From Terribacillus aidingensis (GTDB lineage Bacteria > Bacillota > Bacilli > Bacillales > Amphibacillaceae), in NCBI RefSeq assembly GCF_040703035.1, contig NZ_CP159996.1, forward strand, positions 1,460,001 to 1,524,000: 64,000 bases of DNA. The letters run 5' to 3'. The notes under the pieces are model-generated. The model ran no database searches, was not told the DNA's origin, and saw nothing but the letters and a program-made list of their open reading frames with translations. Positions within the stretch are counted from its first letter, which is position 1. Each line of letters opens with the position of its first letter. Below are positions 1 through 8,797 of this stretch, piece after piece. The position numbers were made by a program, and so were the translations under genes.

Positions 1-314
1 TAGCTAATGCAGATACACCTGGCTATAAGACAGAAACAGTTTCATTTAAAGATACATTGCAGGAAACGATGGGCGCAGGATTTACCGCAAAGCGTACGAA
101 TCCGAAACATTTGGTATTCGGCAGTACAGAGTCAGCATCCGAATTCCAGGTAACCAAGCAGGAGGATACCTCCTATACCAACAGTGGGAACAACGTAGAT
201 ATCGATAAGGAAATGTCCGAATTAGCGGATAATCAGCTATACTATCAGGCGCTTGTTGACCGGATGAGCGGAAAATTCAACAGCCTATCAAAAGTAATTA
301 CAGGAGGTAATTAA
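1..314 (+). CDS. flgB: Flagellar basal-body rod protein FlgB, C-terminal part (5' end outside window)
   Basis: The reading frame is open from base 3 and gives NANADTPGYK-like residues (ANADTPGYKTE) at the very start, the signature of the flagellar rod/hook family near its N-terminus, so only a short N-terminal piece is missing. The C-terminus ends in the amphipathic helix typical of rod proteins (MSELADNQLYYQALVDRM). FlgB is a proximal rod subunit that crosses the cell wall. The next gene, flgC, begins 2 bp after the stop, and its ribosome site AGGAGG lies inside the last flgB codons. FlgB heads the fla/che operon in B. subtilis, so the operon promoter would be upstream of the window. Confidence 0.96.
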   Translation, partial: ANADTPGYKTETVSFKDTLQETMGAGFTAKRTNPKHLVFGSTESASEFQVTKQEDTSYTNSGNNVDIDKEMSELADNQLYYQALVDRMSGKFNSLSKVITGGN

Positions 315-316
315 GT

Positions 317-772
317 TTGACGATTTTTTCTTCCTTAAATACTAGTGCAAGTGCGCTGACGGCGCAGCGTTTGCGGATGGATGTTGTATCATCCAATATT
401 GCGAATGCAGAGACGACACGAGCAACCATTGACGAAAACGGGAACTATGTTCCGTACAGACGTAAGATGGTTTCCCTGGAGACTCAGAATACAAACAGTT
501 TCTCTTCATTCCTTGAACGAGCACAAGGCAATTCAACTAGTTCTAACGGTGTAAGAGTTTCTGAAATCACTGAGGATGAAACGGAATTTCAGATGGTTTA
601 CAACCCAACTTCACCTGATGCAAACGATGAGGGGTATGTAGCAATGCCAAATGTTGACCCTTTGAAGGAAATGACAGATCTGATGAGTGCTACACGATCA
701 TATGAAGCTAACGTCACAGCCATGAATGCAACCAAGGGAATGCTTCAGAAAGCTTTGGAAATCGGAAAATAA
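317..772 (+). CDS. flgC: Flagellar basal-body rod protein FlgC
   Basis: This 151-residue protein is a proximal rod subunit of the flagellar basal body. It has the N-terminal rod motif SSNIANAETTR near residue 27 and a C-terminal helix (ATRSYEANVTAMNATKGML) that packs in the rod core. Length is normal for FlgC. The start is a TTG codon preceded at 7-8 bp by a perfect AGGAGG, and no better ATG exists nearby. It follows flgB by 2 bp and precedes fliE by 13 bp, the conserved flgB-flgC-fliE order. Confidence 0.96.
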   Translation: MTIFSSLNTSASALTAQRLRMDVVSSNIANAETTRATIDENGNYVPYRRKMVSLETQNTNSFSSFLERAQGNSTSSNGVRVSEITEDETEFQMVYNPTSPDANDEGYVAMPNVDPLKEMTDLMSATRSYEANVTAMNATKGMLQKALEIGK

Positions 773-785
773 AGGAGGATGACAA

Positions 786-1085
786 ATGGCAGTTGAAGGA
801 ATCAGCGGATTGGCCGGCACGAGTGGTCTGACTAACATAAAGCAGGCAACGCCAGCTCAGGCACAATCAAGCTTTACGGAAAGCTTAAAATCTGCAATCG
901 ATAGCTTGAATGAAACACAGCAAGCATCGGATAAGATGACTCAAGATCTTGCTGCAGGAAAGATTGATAACCTGCATGATGTTATGATTGCGTCTCAAAA
1001 AGCAAGTGTAGCACTGGATGCAGCTGTACAAGTACAGAAGAAAGCAATCGATGCTTATACAGAAATGATGCGCATGTCTATGTAG
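786..1085 (+). CDS. fliE: Flagellar hook-basal body complex protein FliE
   Basis: FliE is a small (99 aa) protein that joins the MS ring to the rod and is an early substrate of the flagellar export apparatus. The C-terminal half contains the family pattern DLAAGKIDNLHDVMIASQKA followed by a helix ending TEMMRMSM. The start ATG has AAAGGAGGATG just upstream. The gene sits between flgC and fliF as in other Bacillaceae. The following 76-bp gap holds a 6-bp inverted repeat (AGGATA/TATCCT) without a T-run, so I see no clear terminator or promoter there. Confidence 0.95.
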   Translation: MAVEGISGLAGTSGLTNIKQATPAQAQSSFTESLKSAIDSLNETQQASDKMTQDLAAGKIDNLHDVMIASQKASVALDAAVQVQKKAIDAYTEMMRMSM

Positions 1086-1161
1086 AAGGATATAGGACGT
1101 ATCCTCAGTCAAAGTAGATATGCTTTTATTATGAATTTGACCTATGCTTTGGGGGAACAAG

Positions 1162-2775
1162 ATGAATCAGCGAATTGCAAGTTACAAAGAAAAGATAACT
1201 AGTTTTTGGCAGACAAGACCTGGATGGCAAAAAGCACTATTAATATGTACCCCGATTGTTCTTATTCTAATCATCGGAATCACATCTTTTTTTGCGAATA
1301 AAGAGACGATGGTTCCATTGTATAAAGATCTTTCTGCCCAAGAAGCTGGGAAGATAAAAGAAGAATTGGATGCACAGGGCGTAACGTATGAGCTTGAAGG
1401 AAATGGATCGACCATACTTGTACCAGATACACAGGCTGAAGGACTGCTTGTAGATTTAGCAGCAGAGGGTCTGCCGGAAACAGGCAGTATTGATTACTCC
1501 TTCTTCAGCAACAACGCTTCATGGGGTATGACGGATAACGAATTCGATGTTATTAAATTGGATGCCTTGCAGACAGAACTGTCTACGCTTTTGACCAATA
1601 TAGACGGAATCAAGAGTGCTGAAGTACTGATAAATAAACCTACTGATCCCGTATTCGTAACAGACGAGCAAGAACAAGCCTCTGCATCGATCGTGTTGAA
1701 TACAGAAACAGGGTATGACTTTCAGCCCGAACAGGTAGAAGCAATGTATCGATTGGTTTCGAAGACCGTGCCAAATCTACCTGAAGAAAATATTGTCATT
1801 ACTAACCAGGATTTTGAGTACATCAACATGGATACAGCAAATGCTGGCGGAGATGCTTATACAAACCAGATGGGCATTAAGCAAGAAGTTGAACAAGGAA
1901 TACAGCAGCGCGTGCAGCAAATGCTGGCTGCCATGGTTGGTGCGGAGAATGTTCGTGTGTCGGTAACAACGGATATCGACTTTGATCAGGAAACACGTAC
2001 GGAAGAACTTGTTGAGCCAGTGGACGAAGAAAATAACGAAGGTCTGCCGGTAAGTGTGGAGACTATCACAGAAACATATGAAGGCGAACCAACGGAAGAG
2101 GGCGGGGTTGCAGGAACTGGTGAAGAAGAGGTTCCAAATGTAGCAGCCGAGGACGAAACTACCGGAGACGGCGCTTATAACAATGTGAAAGAATCTGTGA
2201 ACTATGAATTTAACAAGATAAAGAAAGAAATTACCGAGAGTCCTTACAGCATCCGTGATATAGGCATTCAAGTTGCTGTTGACAGCAACAAGAACACTGA
2301 AGCCCAGAACGGAGAGGCTCAACAGCTTACACAGCAAGAACAAACACAAGTAGAAGAAAGCATTACCTCGATTCTGAATTCGATCGTGTCGACTTCTGTA
2401 GATGCAGAAGTAGCTCAGACCGTAAATCCTGAAAACAGTGTTTCAGTAGTCTTTCAGCCATTTGCTGCAAGTCAGGGCTCACAAGCAGATGATACAGCAG
2501 GTTCAGGAATTCCAGTATGGGCATATATTGCTGGCGGCGTTCTCTTGGCTGCTGTAGCAGTACTCGTATTCATGCTCATCCGCTCCAGAAGGAATCAAGA
2601 AGAGGAAGAAGATTTGCTGGAGGAAGAAGTGAGAGCAACACCTGTTGTTGTCGAAGAAATAGATGATACGCAAGAAACGGAATCCACACTGAAACAAAAA
2701 CAACTGGAAAAATTAGCACAAGAGTCACCAGAGGACTTCGCAAAATTATTACGAAGCTGGATGGCTGAAGATTAA
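1162..2775 (+). CDS. fliF: Flagellar MS-ring protein FliF
   Basis: FliF forms the membrane MS ring on which the rod, export gate and FliG assemble. The 537-residue product has one membrane segment near residues 25-46, a long extracytoplasmic part containing a low-complexity acidic stretch (about residues 290-340, rich in E, G and T), and a second membrane segment around 448-475 followed by a cytoplasmic acidic tail that binds FliG. I place the start at ATG 1162 (MNQRIASY) because GGGGGA ends 5 bp before it; an in-frame ATG 18 bp upstream has no ribosome site. Length agrees with the B. subtilis protein. Confidence 0.97.
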   Translation: MNQRIASYKEKITSFWQTRPGWQKALLICTPIVLILIIGITSFFANKETMVPLYKDLSAQEAGKIKEELDAQGVTYELEGNGSTILVPDTQAEGLLVDLAAEGLPETGSIDYSFFSNNASWGMTDNEFDVIKLDALQTELSTLLTNIDGIKSAEVLINKPTDPVFVTDEQEQASASIVLNTETGYDFQPEQVEAMYRLVSKTVPNLPEENIVITNQDFEYINMDTANAGGDAYTNQMGIKQEVEQGIQQRVQQMLAAMVGAENVRVSVTTDIDFDQETRTEELVEPVDEENNEGLPVSVETITETYEGEPTEEGGVAGTGEEEVPNVAAEDETTGDGAYNNVKESVNYEFNKIKKEITESPYSIRDIGIQVAVDSNKNTEAQNGEAQQLTQQEQTQVEESITSILNSIVSTSVDAEVAQTVNPENSVSVVFQPFAASQGSQADDTAGSGIPVWAYIAGGVLLAAVAVLVFMLIRSRRNQEEEEDLLEEEVRATPVVVEEIDDTQETESTLKQKQLEKLAQESPEDFAKLLRSWMAED

Positions 2776-2790
2776 AGGAGCAATGAAGGA

Positions 2791-3804
2791 ATGGCAGCTG
2801 TGAAAGGACGTTTGACAGGAAAACAGAAAGCGGCGGTCTTGATGATCTCTCTTGGAGCTGATACGGCTGCGAACGTATATAAGCATTTGACAGAAGAAGA
2901 GATAGAGCGCATGTCTCTCGAGATTTCTTCGGTCAAGAAAGTGGACAGTGCAGAGAAGGAATCTATCATTGATCAATTCCACCAGATTGCCATTGCTCAG
3001 GATTATATATCCCAAGGCGGAATCGCCTATGCAAAGTCAATCCTGGAGAAAGCTTTAGGAGAGGATGAAGCTGCTGCAATTATGAACAGGCTGACATCCA
3101 CCCTGCAGGTAAGGCCATTTGATTTTGCGAGGAAAGCAGATCCAACGCAGGTTCTCAATTTTATTCAAAATGAGCATCCTCAGACAATTGCACTGGTGCT
3201 TTCTTATCTTGATCCGGAACAATCTGGTCAGATTTTGTCAGAGTTACCACAGGACATGCAGGCTGATGTTGCAAAACGAATCGCTACAATGAGCAGTACA
3301 TCGCCTGAAATCATCAGTCAGGTAGAACAAATACTCGAGAAGAACTTGTCTGCAACTGCGACACAGGATTATACACAGACTGGCGGTATCCAAGCCGTTG
3401 TAGAAGTACTCAATGGAGTTGACCGCAGTACAGAAAGGACCATCCTTGATGAACTGGAAGTGCAAGACCCTGAGCTTGCAGAGGAAATCAAAAAGCGCAT
3501 GTTTATCTTTGAAGATATTGTCACGTTGGATAATCGAGCGATACAGCGTGTCATTCGCGAAGTGGAAAATGATGACCTCAAGCTTTCACTGAAAGTGGCC
3601 AGCGATGAAGTCAAAGATATTGTATTCCAAAACATGTCTGACCGGATGGCGCAGACGTTCAAGGAAGAAATGGAATTCATGGGTCCTGTACGCTTGAAGG
3701 ATGTAGAAGAAGCACAAAGCCGTATTGTTTCAGTTATTCGACGATTGGAAGAAGTTGGCGAGATAATCATATCCCGTGGCGGAGGAGATGACATCATTGT
3801 CTAA
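2791..3804 (+). CDS. fliG: Flagellar motor switch protein FliG
   Basis: FliG is the rotor protein that links the MS ring to the C-ring and meets the stator. At 337 residues it has the family's usual length. The N-terminal FliF-binding part contains LTGKQKAAVLMISLG, the middle domain has the EHPQTIALVLSYLDPEQ motif, and the C-terminal domain carries the charged torque helix region (DRAIQRVIREVENDDL). It starts 15 bp after fliF. Its 3' end overlaps the start region of fliH, so the two are translationally coupled. Confidence 0.97.
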   Translation: MAAVKGRLTGKQKAAVLMISLGADTAANVYKHLTEEEIERMSLEISSVKKVDSAEKESIIDQFHQIAIAQDYISQGGIAYAKSILEKALGEDEAAAIMNRLTSTLQVRPFDFARKADPTQVLNFIQNEHPQTIALVLSYLDPEQSGQILSELPQDMQADVAKRIATMSSTSPEIISQVEQILEKNLSATATQDYTQTGGIQAVVEVLNGVDRSTERTILDELEVQDPELAEEIKKRMFIFEDIVTLDNRAIQRVIREVENDDLKLSLKVASDEVKDIVFQNMSDRMAQTFKEEMEFMGPVRLKDVEEAQSRIVSVIRRLEEVGEIIISRGGGDDIIV

Positions 3805-4543
3805 TATCTGGCAATCAGTTGCAGTGAAAGAGTCAAAAGTAATTGGTATAAAACCTATTAAGATATCGCTTGAAACAGCTGATGGTACCGAAGAAGCTTT
3901 ATCTTTCCAAGCTGAGAAGGAACGGTCAGAGCAGTACCTCCAGGAAGCCAAAACAGAAGCTGACCAAATGCTTACAGCTGCCAAAAAGGCAGTAGAAGAG
4001 CAAAGGATGCAATGGGAGTCAGAGCGGCAGGAATTTATCGAGCAGGCACAGCTGGAAGGATATCAGAAAGGTTTTGAAGCTGGACAACAGGAAGGTTTGC
4101 AATCCTATCAAGCCAAAATGGAAGAAGCACAAAAGTTGATCGAACTGGCGCAGCAAGACTATAAGGCAACGGTTGAAAGCAGTGAGGACGTACTGCTTGA
4201 TCTTGGGCTAAAGCTTGCAGAAAAGATTCTTCATGCAAAGCTTGAAAAAGAGCCGGAAAGCTATCTATCGATCGTTAAGGGCGCGATTGCTGACTGGAAG
4301 GAACGGAGCGATCTACGCCTTTACGTTCATACAGATAGCTATGAACTTGTTCTGCAGCAGAAAGAAGAATTGACTTTACTCACTGGAAAAGACTTTGACC
4401 TTATGATTATGCCTCAGCATGATTTGCCTGTAGGCGGCTGTATCCTTGAAACCAAGCATGGAAGAATTGATGCGAGTATCGATTCTCAGCTGACCGTCCT
4501 GCGCGAGAAGCTATTTGAGATCAGGCGAGAGGAAACTATTTGA
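3797..4543 (+). CDS. fliH: Flagellar assembly protein FliH
   Basis: FliH is the cytoplasmic partner and regulator of the export ATPase FliI. The 248-residue product is mostly charged coiled coil, with the FliH pattern of small residues in GYQKGFEAGQQEGLQ near residues 85-100 and a C-terminal domain (LPVGGCILETKHGRIDASID) shared with the stalk subunit of ATP synthases. I prefer TTG 3797, which lies 9 bp after GGAGGAG; in-frame GTG 3776 and ATG 3788 are possible but poorly placed. The start lies within the last codons of fliG, and the stop overlaps the fliI start. Confidence 0.9.
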   Translation: MSNIWQSVAVKESKVIGIKPIKISLETADGTEEALSFQAEKERSEQYLQEAKTEADQMLTAAKKAVEEQRMQWESERQEFIEQAQLEGYQKGFEAGQQEGLQSYQAKMEEAQKLIELAQQDYKATVESSEDVLLDLGLKLAEKILHAKLEKEPESYLSIVKGAIADWKERSDLRLYVHTDSYELVLQQKEELTLLTGKDFDLMIMPQHDLPVGGCILETKHGRIDASIDSQLTVLREKLFEIRREETI

Positions 4544-5853
4544 TGTTAGGGCGATACGTTGAAGAGCTTGATAAATTAGATACCTATAAACGATATGGAA
4601 GAATCCATAGAGTTGTTGGATTGCTGATTGAATCACACGGTCCGGTCACAAGTGTCGGAGAAATCTGTTATATTCATCCTTCTTCAAGTTCTGGAGAAAG
4701 GTTTTTGGCAGAGGTCGTCGGATTTGATGACGAAAAAGTTCTGCTCATGCCTTTTGCTCCCTTGAAGGATGTCGGGCCTGGATGCCTTGTTGAAGCGACC
4801 AGTTCACCATTGTCGATCAAGATAGGTCATGGCTTGATTGGGAGCATAATTGATCCGCTAGGACAGCCATTAGATGGCAGTATGCTCCCTAAAGGCTTGA
4901 AATCCTTTACGACAGATCGTAATCCGCCGAATCCTATGACTAAGCCTCGAATCTTAGAACCGCTGGAAACAGGTGTACGGGTAATCGACAGTCTTTTGAC
5001 AGTCGGTCAGGGACAGCGAGTTGGAATTTTCGCCGGAAGCGGCGTAGGTAAAAGTACGCTTCTGGGAATGATAGCCCGGAAATCAAGTGCCGATGTCAAT
5101 GTCATTGCATTGATTGGAGAGCGCGGAAGAGAAGTTCGCGAATTTATTGAGAAGGATTTAGGCGAGGAAGGCATCAAAAGGTCGATAATCGTTGTGGCAA
5201 CATCTGATCAGCCTGCTCTTATGCGGATTAAAGGTGCTTATACTGCAACTGCTATTTGTGAGTATTTCCGTGATCAAGGAATGCATGTCAACTTGATGAT
5301 GGATTCGGTCACTCGGGTAGCGATGGCACAGCGTGAAATCGGTCTAGCCTCAGGCGAACCGCCAACGACAAAAGGTTATACACCCTCTGTTTTTGCAGCT
5401 TTGCCAAAACTGCTTGAAAGAACCGGTACAAATGAACTTGGGGCAATTACTGCATTCTACACCGTGCTTGTGGATGGTGACGACATGAATGAACCGATTG
5501 CCGATACAGTACGAGGTATTTTGGATGGTCACTTCGTTTTAGATCGGAAATTAGCGGAACAAGGGCAATTTCCAGCTTTGAATGTCCTTAAGTCAATTAG
5601 CCGGGTGATGCCGCAAATTACCGATGACGAAGTCTACCAGCTAGCACAGCGTTTACGGACAATGCTTGCACTATATGAAGAAAACCGTGAACTGATTCAA
5701 ATCGGTGCATACAAAAGAGGCACGAATAATGAGATCGATGAAGCAATCGATTATCAAAAATCGATTCTGGATTTCCTAAAGCAAGGAATGCATGAGTTTA
5801 CCAGTCGTCCAGACACAATTCAGCTCATGAAGCAGCTGATGGGAAAGGGATGA
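4543..5853 (+). CDS. fliI: Flagellum-specific ATPase FliI
   Basis: FliI is the F1-beta-like ATPase that feeds substrates to the flagellar type III export gate. The 436-residue protein has a Walker A loop GSGVGKST near residues 166-173, a Walker B-like LMMDSV strand, and the conserved segments VIALIGERGREV and SGEPPTTKGYTPSVF. ATG 4543 overlaps the fliH stop by one base and is chosen over the adjacent TTG 4540. It is followed after 4 bp by fliJ, completing the FliH-FliI-FliJ ATPase complex. Confidence 0.98.
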   Translation: MLGRYVEELDKLDTYKRYGRIHRVVGLLIESHGPVTSVGEICYIHPSSSSGERFLAEVVGFDDEKVLLMPFAPLKDVGPGCLVEATSSPLSIKIGHGLIGSIIDPLGQPLDGSMLPKGLKSFTTDRNPPNPMTKPRILEPLETGVRVIDSLLTVGQGQRVGIFAGSGVGKSTLLGMIARKSSADVNVIALIGERGREVREFIEKDLGEEGIKRSIIVVATSDQPALMRIKGAYTATAICEYFRDQGMHVNLMMDSVTRVAMAQREIGLASGEPPTTKGYTPSVFAALPKLLERTGTNELGAITAFYTVLVDGDDMNEPIADTVRGILDGHFVLDRKLAEQGQFPALNVLKSISRVMPQITDDEVYQLAQRLRTMLALYEENRELIQIGAYKRGTNNEIDEAIDYQKSILDFLKQGMHEFTSRPDTIQLMKQLMGKG

Positions 5854-5857
5854 TGTA

Positions 5858-6304
5858 ATGGCTGAAGCAAAGGTATTCGAAAAGATATTGCGTATGAAGG
5901 AACGGGAACGAAAAACCGCACAGCAAGCTTTTGCAGAAAAGCAGCAGCAGTTCGAAGCAGCAGCAACTACTTTGTATGAACTGCTCAAAAAGAAAGAAGA
6001 TGCCGAACAGCAGCTGTCCAATGGCTTAGCGGCTTCTGTTTCTATCCAGCAGCTGTCTGAACATCATGATTTCCTGGAAACGATCAACCGGCGTATTGAC
6101 CGGGCCCAAATAGCTGTACAGTTCGCTCGTAACGCTATGATGGAAAAACAGGAGCTGTTATCGGAAGCATACATCGAAGTGAAAAAGATCGAAAAGCTTC
6201 TAGAGAAGAAGAGGCAGGAAGCATGGCGCAAGCAGCAGGAAGAAGAAAATAAGCAGATGGATGACATATCGATCCGCCAATTCTTAGCAAATGGAGCACG
6301 ATAG
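5858..6304 (+). CDS. fliJ: Flagellar export protein FliJ
   Basis: FliJ is a small coiled-coil protein that works as the central stalk of the FliI hexamer and links it to FlhA. The 148 residues are almost entirely helical and charged (RERKTAQQAFAEKQQQFEAA and onward). Sequence is weakly conserved in this family, so the call rests mainly on size, coiled-coil character and its position directly after fliI and before ylxF, as in B. subtilis. Confidence 0.9.
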   Translation: MAEAKVFEKILRMKERERKTAQQAFAEKQQQFEAAATTLYELLKKKEDAEQQLSNGLAASVSIQQLSEHHDFLETINRRIDRAQIAVQFARNAMMEKQELLSEAYIEVKKIEKLLEKKRQEAWRKQQEEENKQMDDISIRQFLANGAR

Positions 6305-6307
6305 TAT

Positions 6308-6955
6308 ATGGCAAAACAAAAACAAGATCAACCAAAGAAAAAAGGCAAAGGAAAAGGATTTATCCTCTACTTCTTATTACCTGTCGTACTGGCAGCAGCA
6401 CTTGTGATTGCAATATTAGAGTTCTCAGGTGTATCTGTTGCAAAGCTGGCCTCTGGTATTCCGGTCATCGGGAACATGGTCAATGATGATTCTGCCGCAA
6501 CATCGGGCAATACTGCAGATGCGGAAAAGCTGAAACAGCAGCTCAAGGATCAGCAAGCGACTATCGATATGATGAAAGAAACAGAGGATGCTAAAAATAC
6601 GGAGATTGATGACTTGAATCAGCAAATCGTCAAACTGGAAAATCAAATTAACGGCACTGAACCCGAAGCTGATACGACTGCAGCACAAGCTGCTACTGCC
6701 GATGGGGAGACAGCTGCTGGAGAAGAACCAGCGACTCCATTTAAAGAAGCTGCATCATCCTTCAGTAAGATGGATGATGCAAAGGCAGCAGCAATCATCA
6801 GCAAGCTGGATAACGAGAAGGCTTTAGGTGTTCTTCAGGAACTGTCCGGTAAAAAACGGGGTACTGTTCTTGCTGCAATGGATCCGGAGGCAGCAGCTTC
6901 TTATACAAGTGCAATGGTCGACGATGCGGAAAAGGAGGCAGAAGCAGTTGAATAA
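6308..6955 (+). CDS. ylxF: YlxF, MotE/MgtE N-terminal-domain-like flagellar operon protein
   Basis: This 215-residue protein begins with a lysine-rich cytoplasmic stretch, followed by one membrane segment (about residues 19-40), a coiled coil (about 75-115), a Q/T/A-rich linker, and a C-terminal globular domain with FSKMDDAKAAAIISKLDNEK, the MgtE intracellular N-domain pattern also found in the chaperone MotE. Membrane topology predicts that the domain is outside the cytoplasm. In other bacteria MotE assists a periplasmic motility protein; the role in Bacillaceae is not settled. It starts 3 bp after fliJ and overlaps the preferred fliK start by 8 bp. Confidence 0.85.
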   Translation: MAKQKQDQPKKKGKGKGFILYFLLPVVLAAALVIAILEFSGVSVAKLASGIPVIGNMVNDDSAATSGNTADAEKLKQQLKDQQATIDMMKETEDAKNTEIDDLNQQIVKLENQINGTEPEADTTAAQAATADGETAAGEEPATPFKEAASSFSKMDDAKAAAIISKLDNEKALGVLQELSGKKRGTVLAAMDPEAAASYTSAMVDDAEKEAEAVE

Positions 6956-8333
6956 TGTCATTATGTCTATGCTCCCGACAAGCGCCACTCCTAATGTACC
7001 GCAGAAGACATCTGCACCGTCTGATGTGTTCCAAAGTTTATTCCAGCAAGTCAGTTCCAAAACAGGCGAACCGGATGTAAATAATCAAGCTGGCAGTGAA
7101 ACGATGCTACTAGATGTACAAGACCAGCAGGATATGCAGGTTATTCTGGATGCATTATTCGACAAAGTTCCGGCCGATGACACCCTTGAGCTTGAAGAGC
7201 AGCCTGAAGATGCTTGGGAACTGCTGGAACAAGTATTAGGAGAAGATCAGCTAGCAGTTTATCTGCCGACACAATTAAAAGAAATGGCACAAAATGTTTT
7301 GGGAAGTATCAAACCGAAAGACAATGAGTCAGCGGTGAATGACCTAATGGCTCAGCTTGAGCATTTGCAGGAGCAGTTGTCTACGGGCAGTCTTCCTGTG
7401 ACAGGCATGGTAAGCAATAGTGAAAAAGGAATGGTTTCTCTGCAAGCCATAGCTGCAGGTTCAAAATTTTCAAGTATCCCTTTGCCAAATATAAAAGATA
7501 CACTAGCTTCCAAGTCTTCTATAGATAGTACTTCTGTCCAGAATGAAGTGAGTGATGAAGTTTCAGATGCCTTGTCAGCTAAATTAGATAGACGTGACAC
7601 ACTGTCTGTGCTATCGAATCGTTCGCTGACAGGATCCAGTCTGCTGGAATCCCAGGCTGCTAGAAATCAAACAGCATTGACGCAGCAGTCGGGGACAAAG
7701 CTAACAGAGACTGCTAACGCGGTTCGTCAGCTTGTGGACGCGGCTGCCGATAGTGGAAAAGAAAAAATACAGATGAGCACTGCAGTAACACAGCAGCGTG
7801 ATTCTCAGGTTTTAGATCAAAAGCAAGTCAGCATGTTCCAGGTTCCAAAGCAGGAGCAGCTTATATTTCATTTGAAACAAGCTGATCAGACACCGGAGCA
7901 AGCTAGTGAGGAACTTATCCAAAAGCTTGAACAGGCAGTGAAGTTCAGCGGCATTTTATCTGACAGAAACGGCTTGAAGGAATTGTCTATTCAGCTGAAG
8001 CCGGGTAACTTAGGCGACTTACAAGTGAAATTAGTACGTGAGAACGGAGACATTACCGTTCAGATTCTCGCAACATCAAAACAGGCTAAAGACTTGCTGG
8101 AATCCAATATATCAAGTCTCAAGCATATGTTCTCTCCTCATCAGGTAACAATCGCTGAGCGAGCAGATCAATTCCAGACAACGTCTGCTGAAAGTTATGA
8201 TCAGCAAACGTTCCAGGAAAAAGATGAGGAACAGGCGAATCAGCAGCAGAAACAGAAGGAAAATGTAGTTCATGAAGAAAACCAATCCACCTTTGCGGAC
8301 ATTTTGCTTGAACAAAAGGAGATTAAGATATGA
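6948..8333 (+). CDS. fliK: Flagellar hook-length control protein FliK
   Basis: FliK is an exported ruler and substrate-specificity switch for the flagellar secretion apparatus. The 461-residue product has a long, poorly conserved, Q/S/T-rich N-terminal part and a C-terminal hook-length domain with LKELSIQLKPGNLGDLQVKL followed by ITVQILATSKQAKDLLESN and a glutamine/glutamate-rich tail. The frame is open further upstream inside ylxF; TTG 6948 is chosen because AAAGGAGG ends 9 bp before it. ATG 6963 is an alternative. The stop overlaps the flgD start (ATGA). Confidence 0.93.
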   Translation: MNNVIMSMLPTSATPNVPQKTSAPSDVFQSLFQQVSSKTGEPDVNNQAGSETMLLDVQDQQDMQVILDALFDKVPADDTLELEEQPEDAWELLEQVLGEDQLAVYLPTQLKEMAQNVLGSIKPKDNESAVNDLMAQLEHLQEQLSTGSLPVTGMVSNSEKGMVSLQAIAAGSKFSSIPLPNIKDTLASKSSIDSTSVQNEVSDEVSDALSAKLDRRDTLSVLSNRSLTGSSLLESQAARNQTALTQQSGTKLTETANAVRQLVDAAADSGKEKIQMSTAVTQQRDSQVLDQKQVSMFQVPKQEQLIFHLKQADQTPEQASEELIQKLEQAVKFSGILSDRNGLKELSIQLKPGNLGDLQVKLVRENGDITVQILATSKQAKDLLESNISSLKHMFSPHQVTIAERADQFQTTSAESYDQQTFQEKDEEQANQQQKQKENVVHEENQSTFADILLEQKEIKI

Positions 8334-8773
8334 CGACTACAGGAGCAATAGACTCCAGCTATTATCTGGACTCACAAAAAACTAGAACTCCAAGTGCAAC
8401 GCTGGATAAAGATGATTTTCTACAGATCTTGATGGTTCAGCTGCAAAATCAGGATCCTACAAGTCCAATGGATGATTCAAAGTTTGTGGACCAAATGACT
8501 TCCTTCACTAATCTGGAGCAGGTCATGAATATATCGGAAGCCGTCCAGTCTCTTGCCGGAAATCAGACAGTCATGTCGCCTGTGCTTCAGTACAGTCATA
8601 TGATCGATAAACAAGTAACGTATAACGAATATGACTTAGATACAGGTGAGATCACCGACACCATTACAAGTAAGGTTACAGCTGTGACGCAGCAAGGCGG
8701 CTATGCCGTGCTGGAGCTCGAAAATGGAAAGTCAATTTATGCAGACGCAGTAACGAAGGTAAGCAACGAATAA
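8330..8773 (+). CDS. flgD: Flagellar hook assembly (cap) protein FlgD
   Basis: FlgD caps the growing hook during assembly. The conserved N-terminal half is clear: LDKDDFLQILMVQLQNQDP and then MTSFTNLEQVMNI. At 147 residues it is the short form typical of Bacillaceae, lacking most of the C-terminal beta domains of the enterobacterial protein; a short beta-rich tail (VTAVTQQGGYAVLELENG) remains. It overlaps fliK by 4 bp and lies 24 bp before the hook gene, consistent with a functional unit. Confidence 0.95.
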   Translation: MTTTGAIDSSYYLDSQKTRTPSATLDKDDFLQILMVQLQNQDPTSPMDDSKFVDQMTSFTNLEQVMNISEAVQSLAGNQTVMSPVLQYSHMIDKQVTYNEYDLDTGEITDTITSKVTAVTQQGGYAVLELENGKSIYADAVTKVSNE

Positions 8774-8797
8774 TAAATAAGAAAAGGATGATGAAGC

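Noticed and set aside
1087..1105. AGGATA/TATCCT hairpin after fliE as a terminator
   Set aside because: Only 6 bp of A+T-rich stem and no T-run; likely chance.
1114..1121. GTAGATAT before fliF as a sigma-D -10 element
   Set aside because: Matches only six of eight bases of GCCGATAT and no TAAA lies at the required distance upstream.
1777..2349. Antisense open frame (190 codons) inside fliF
   Set aside because: Phe/Cys/Leu-rich shadow frame without ribosome site or similarity to a known family.
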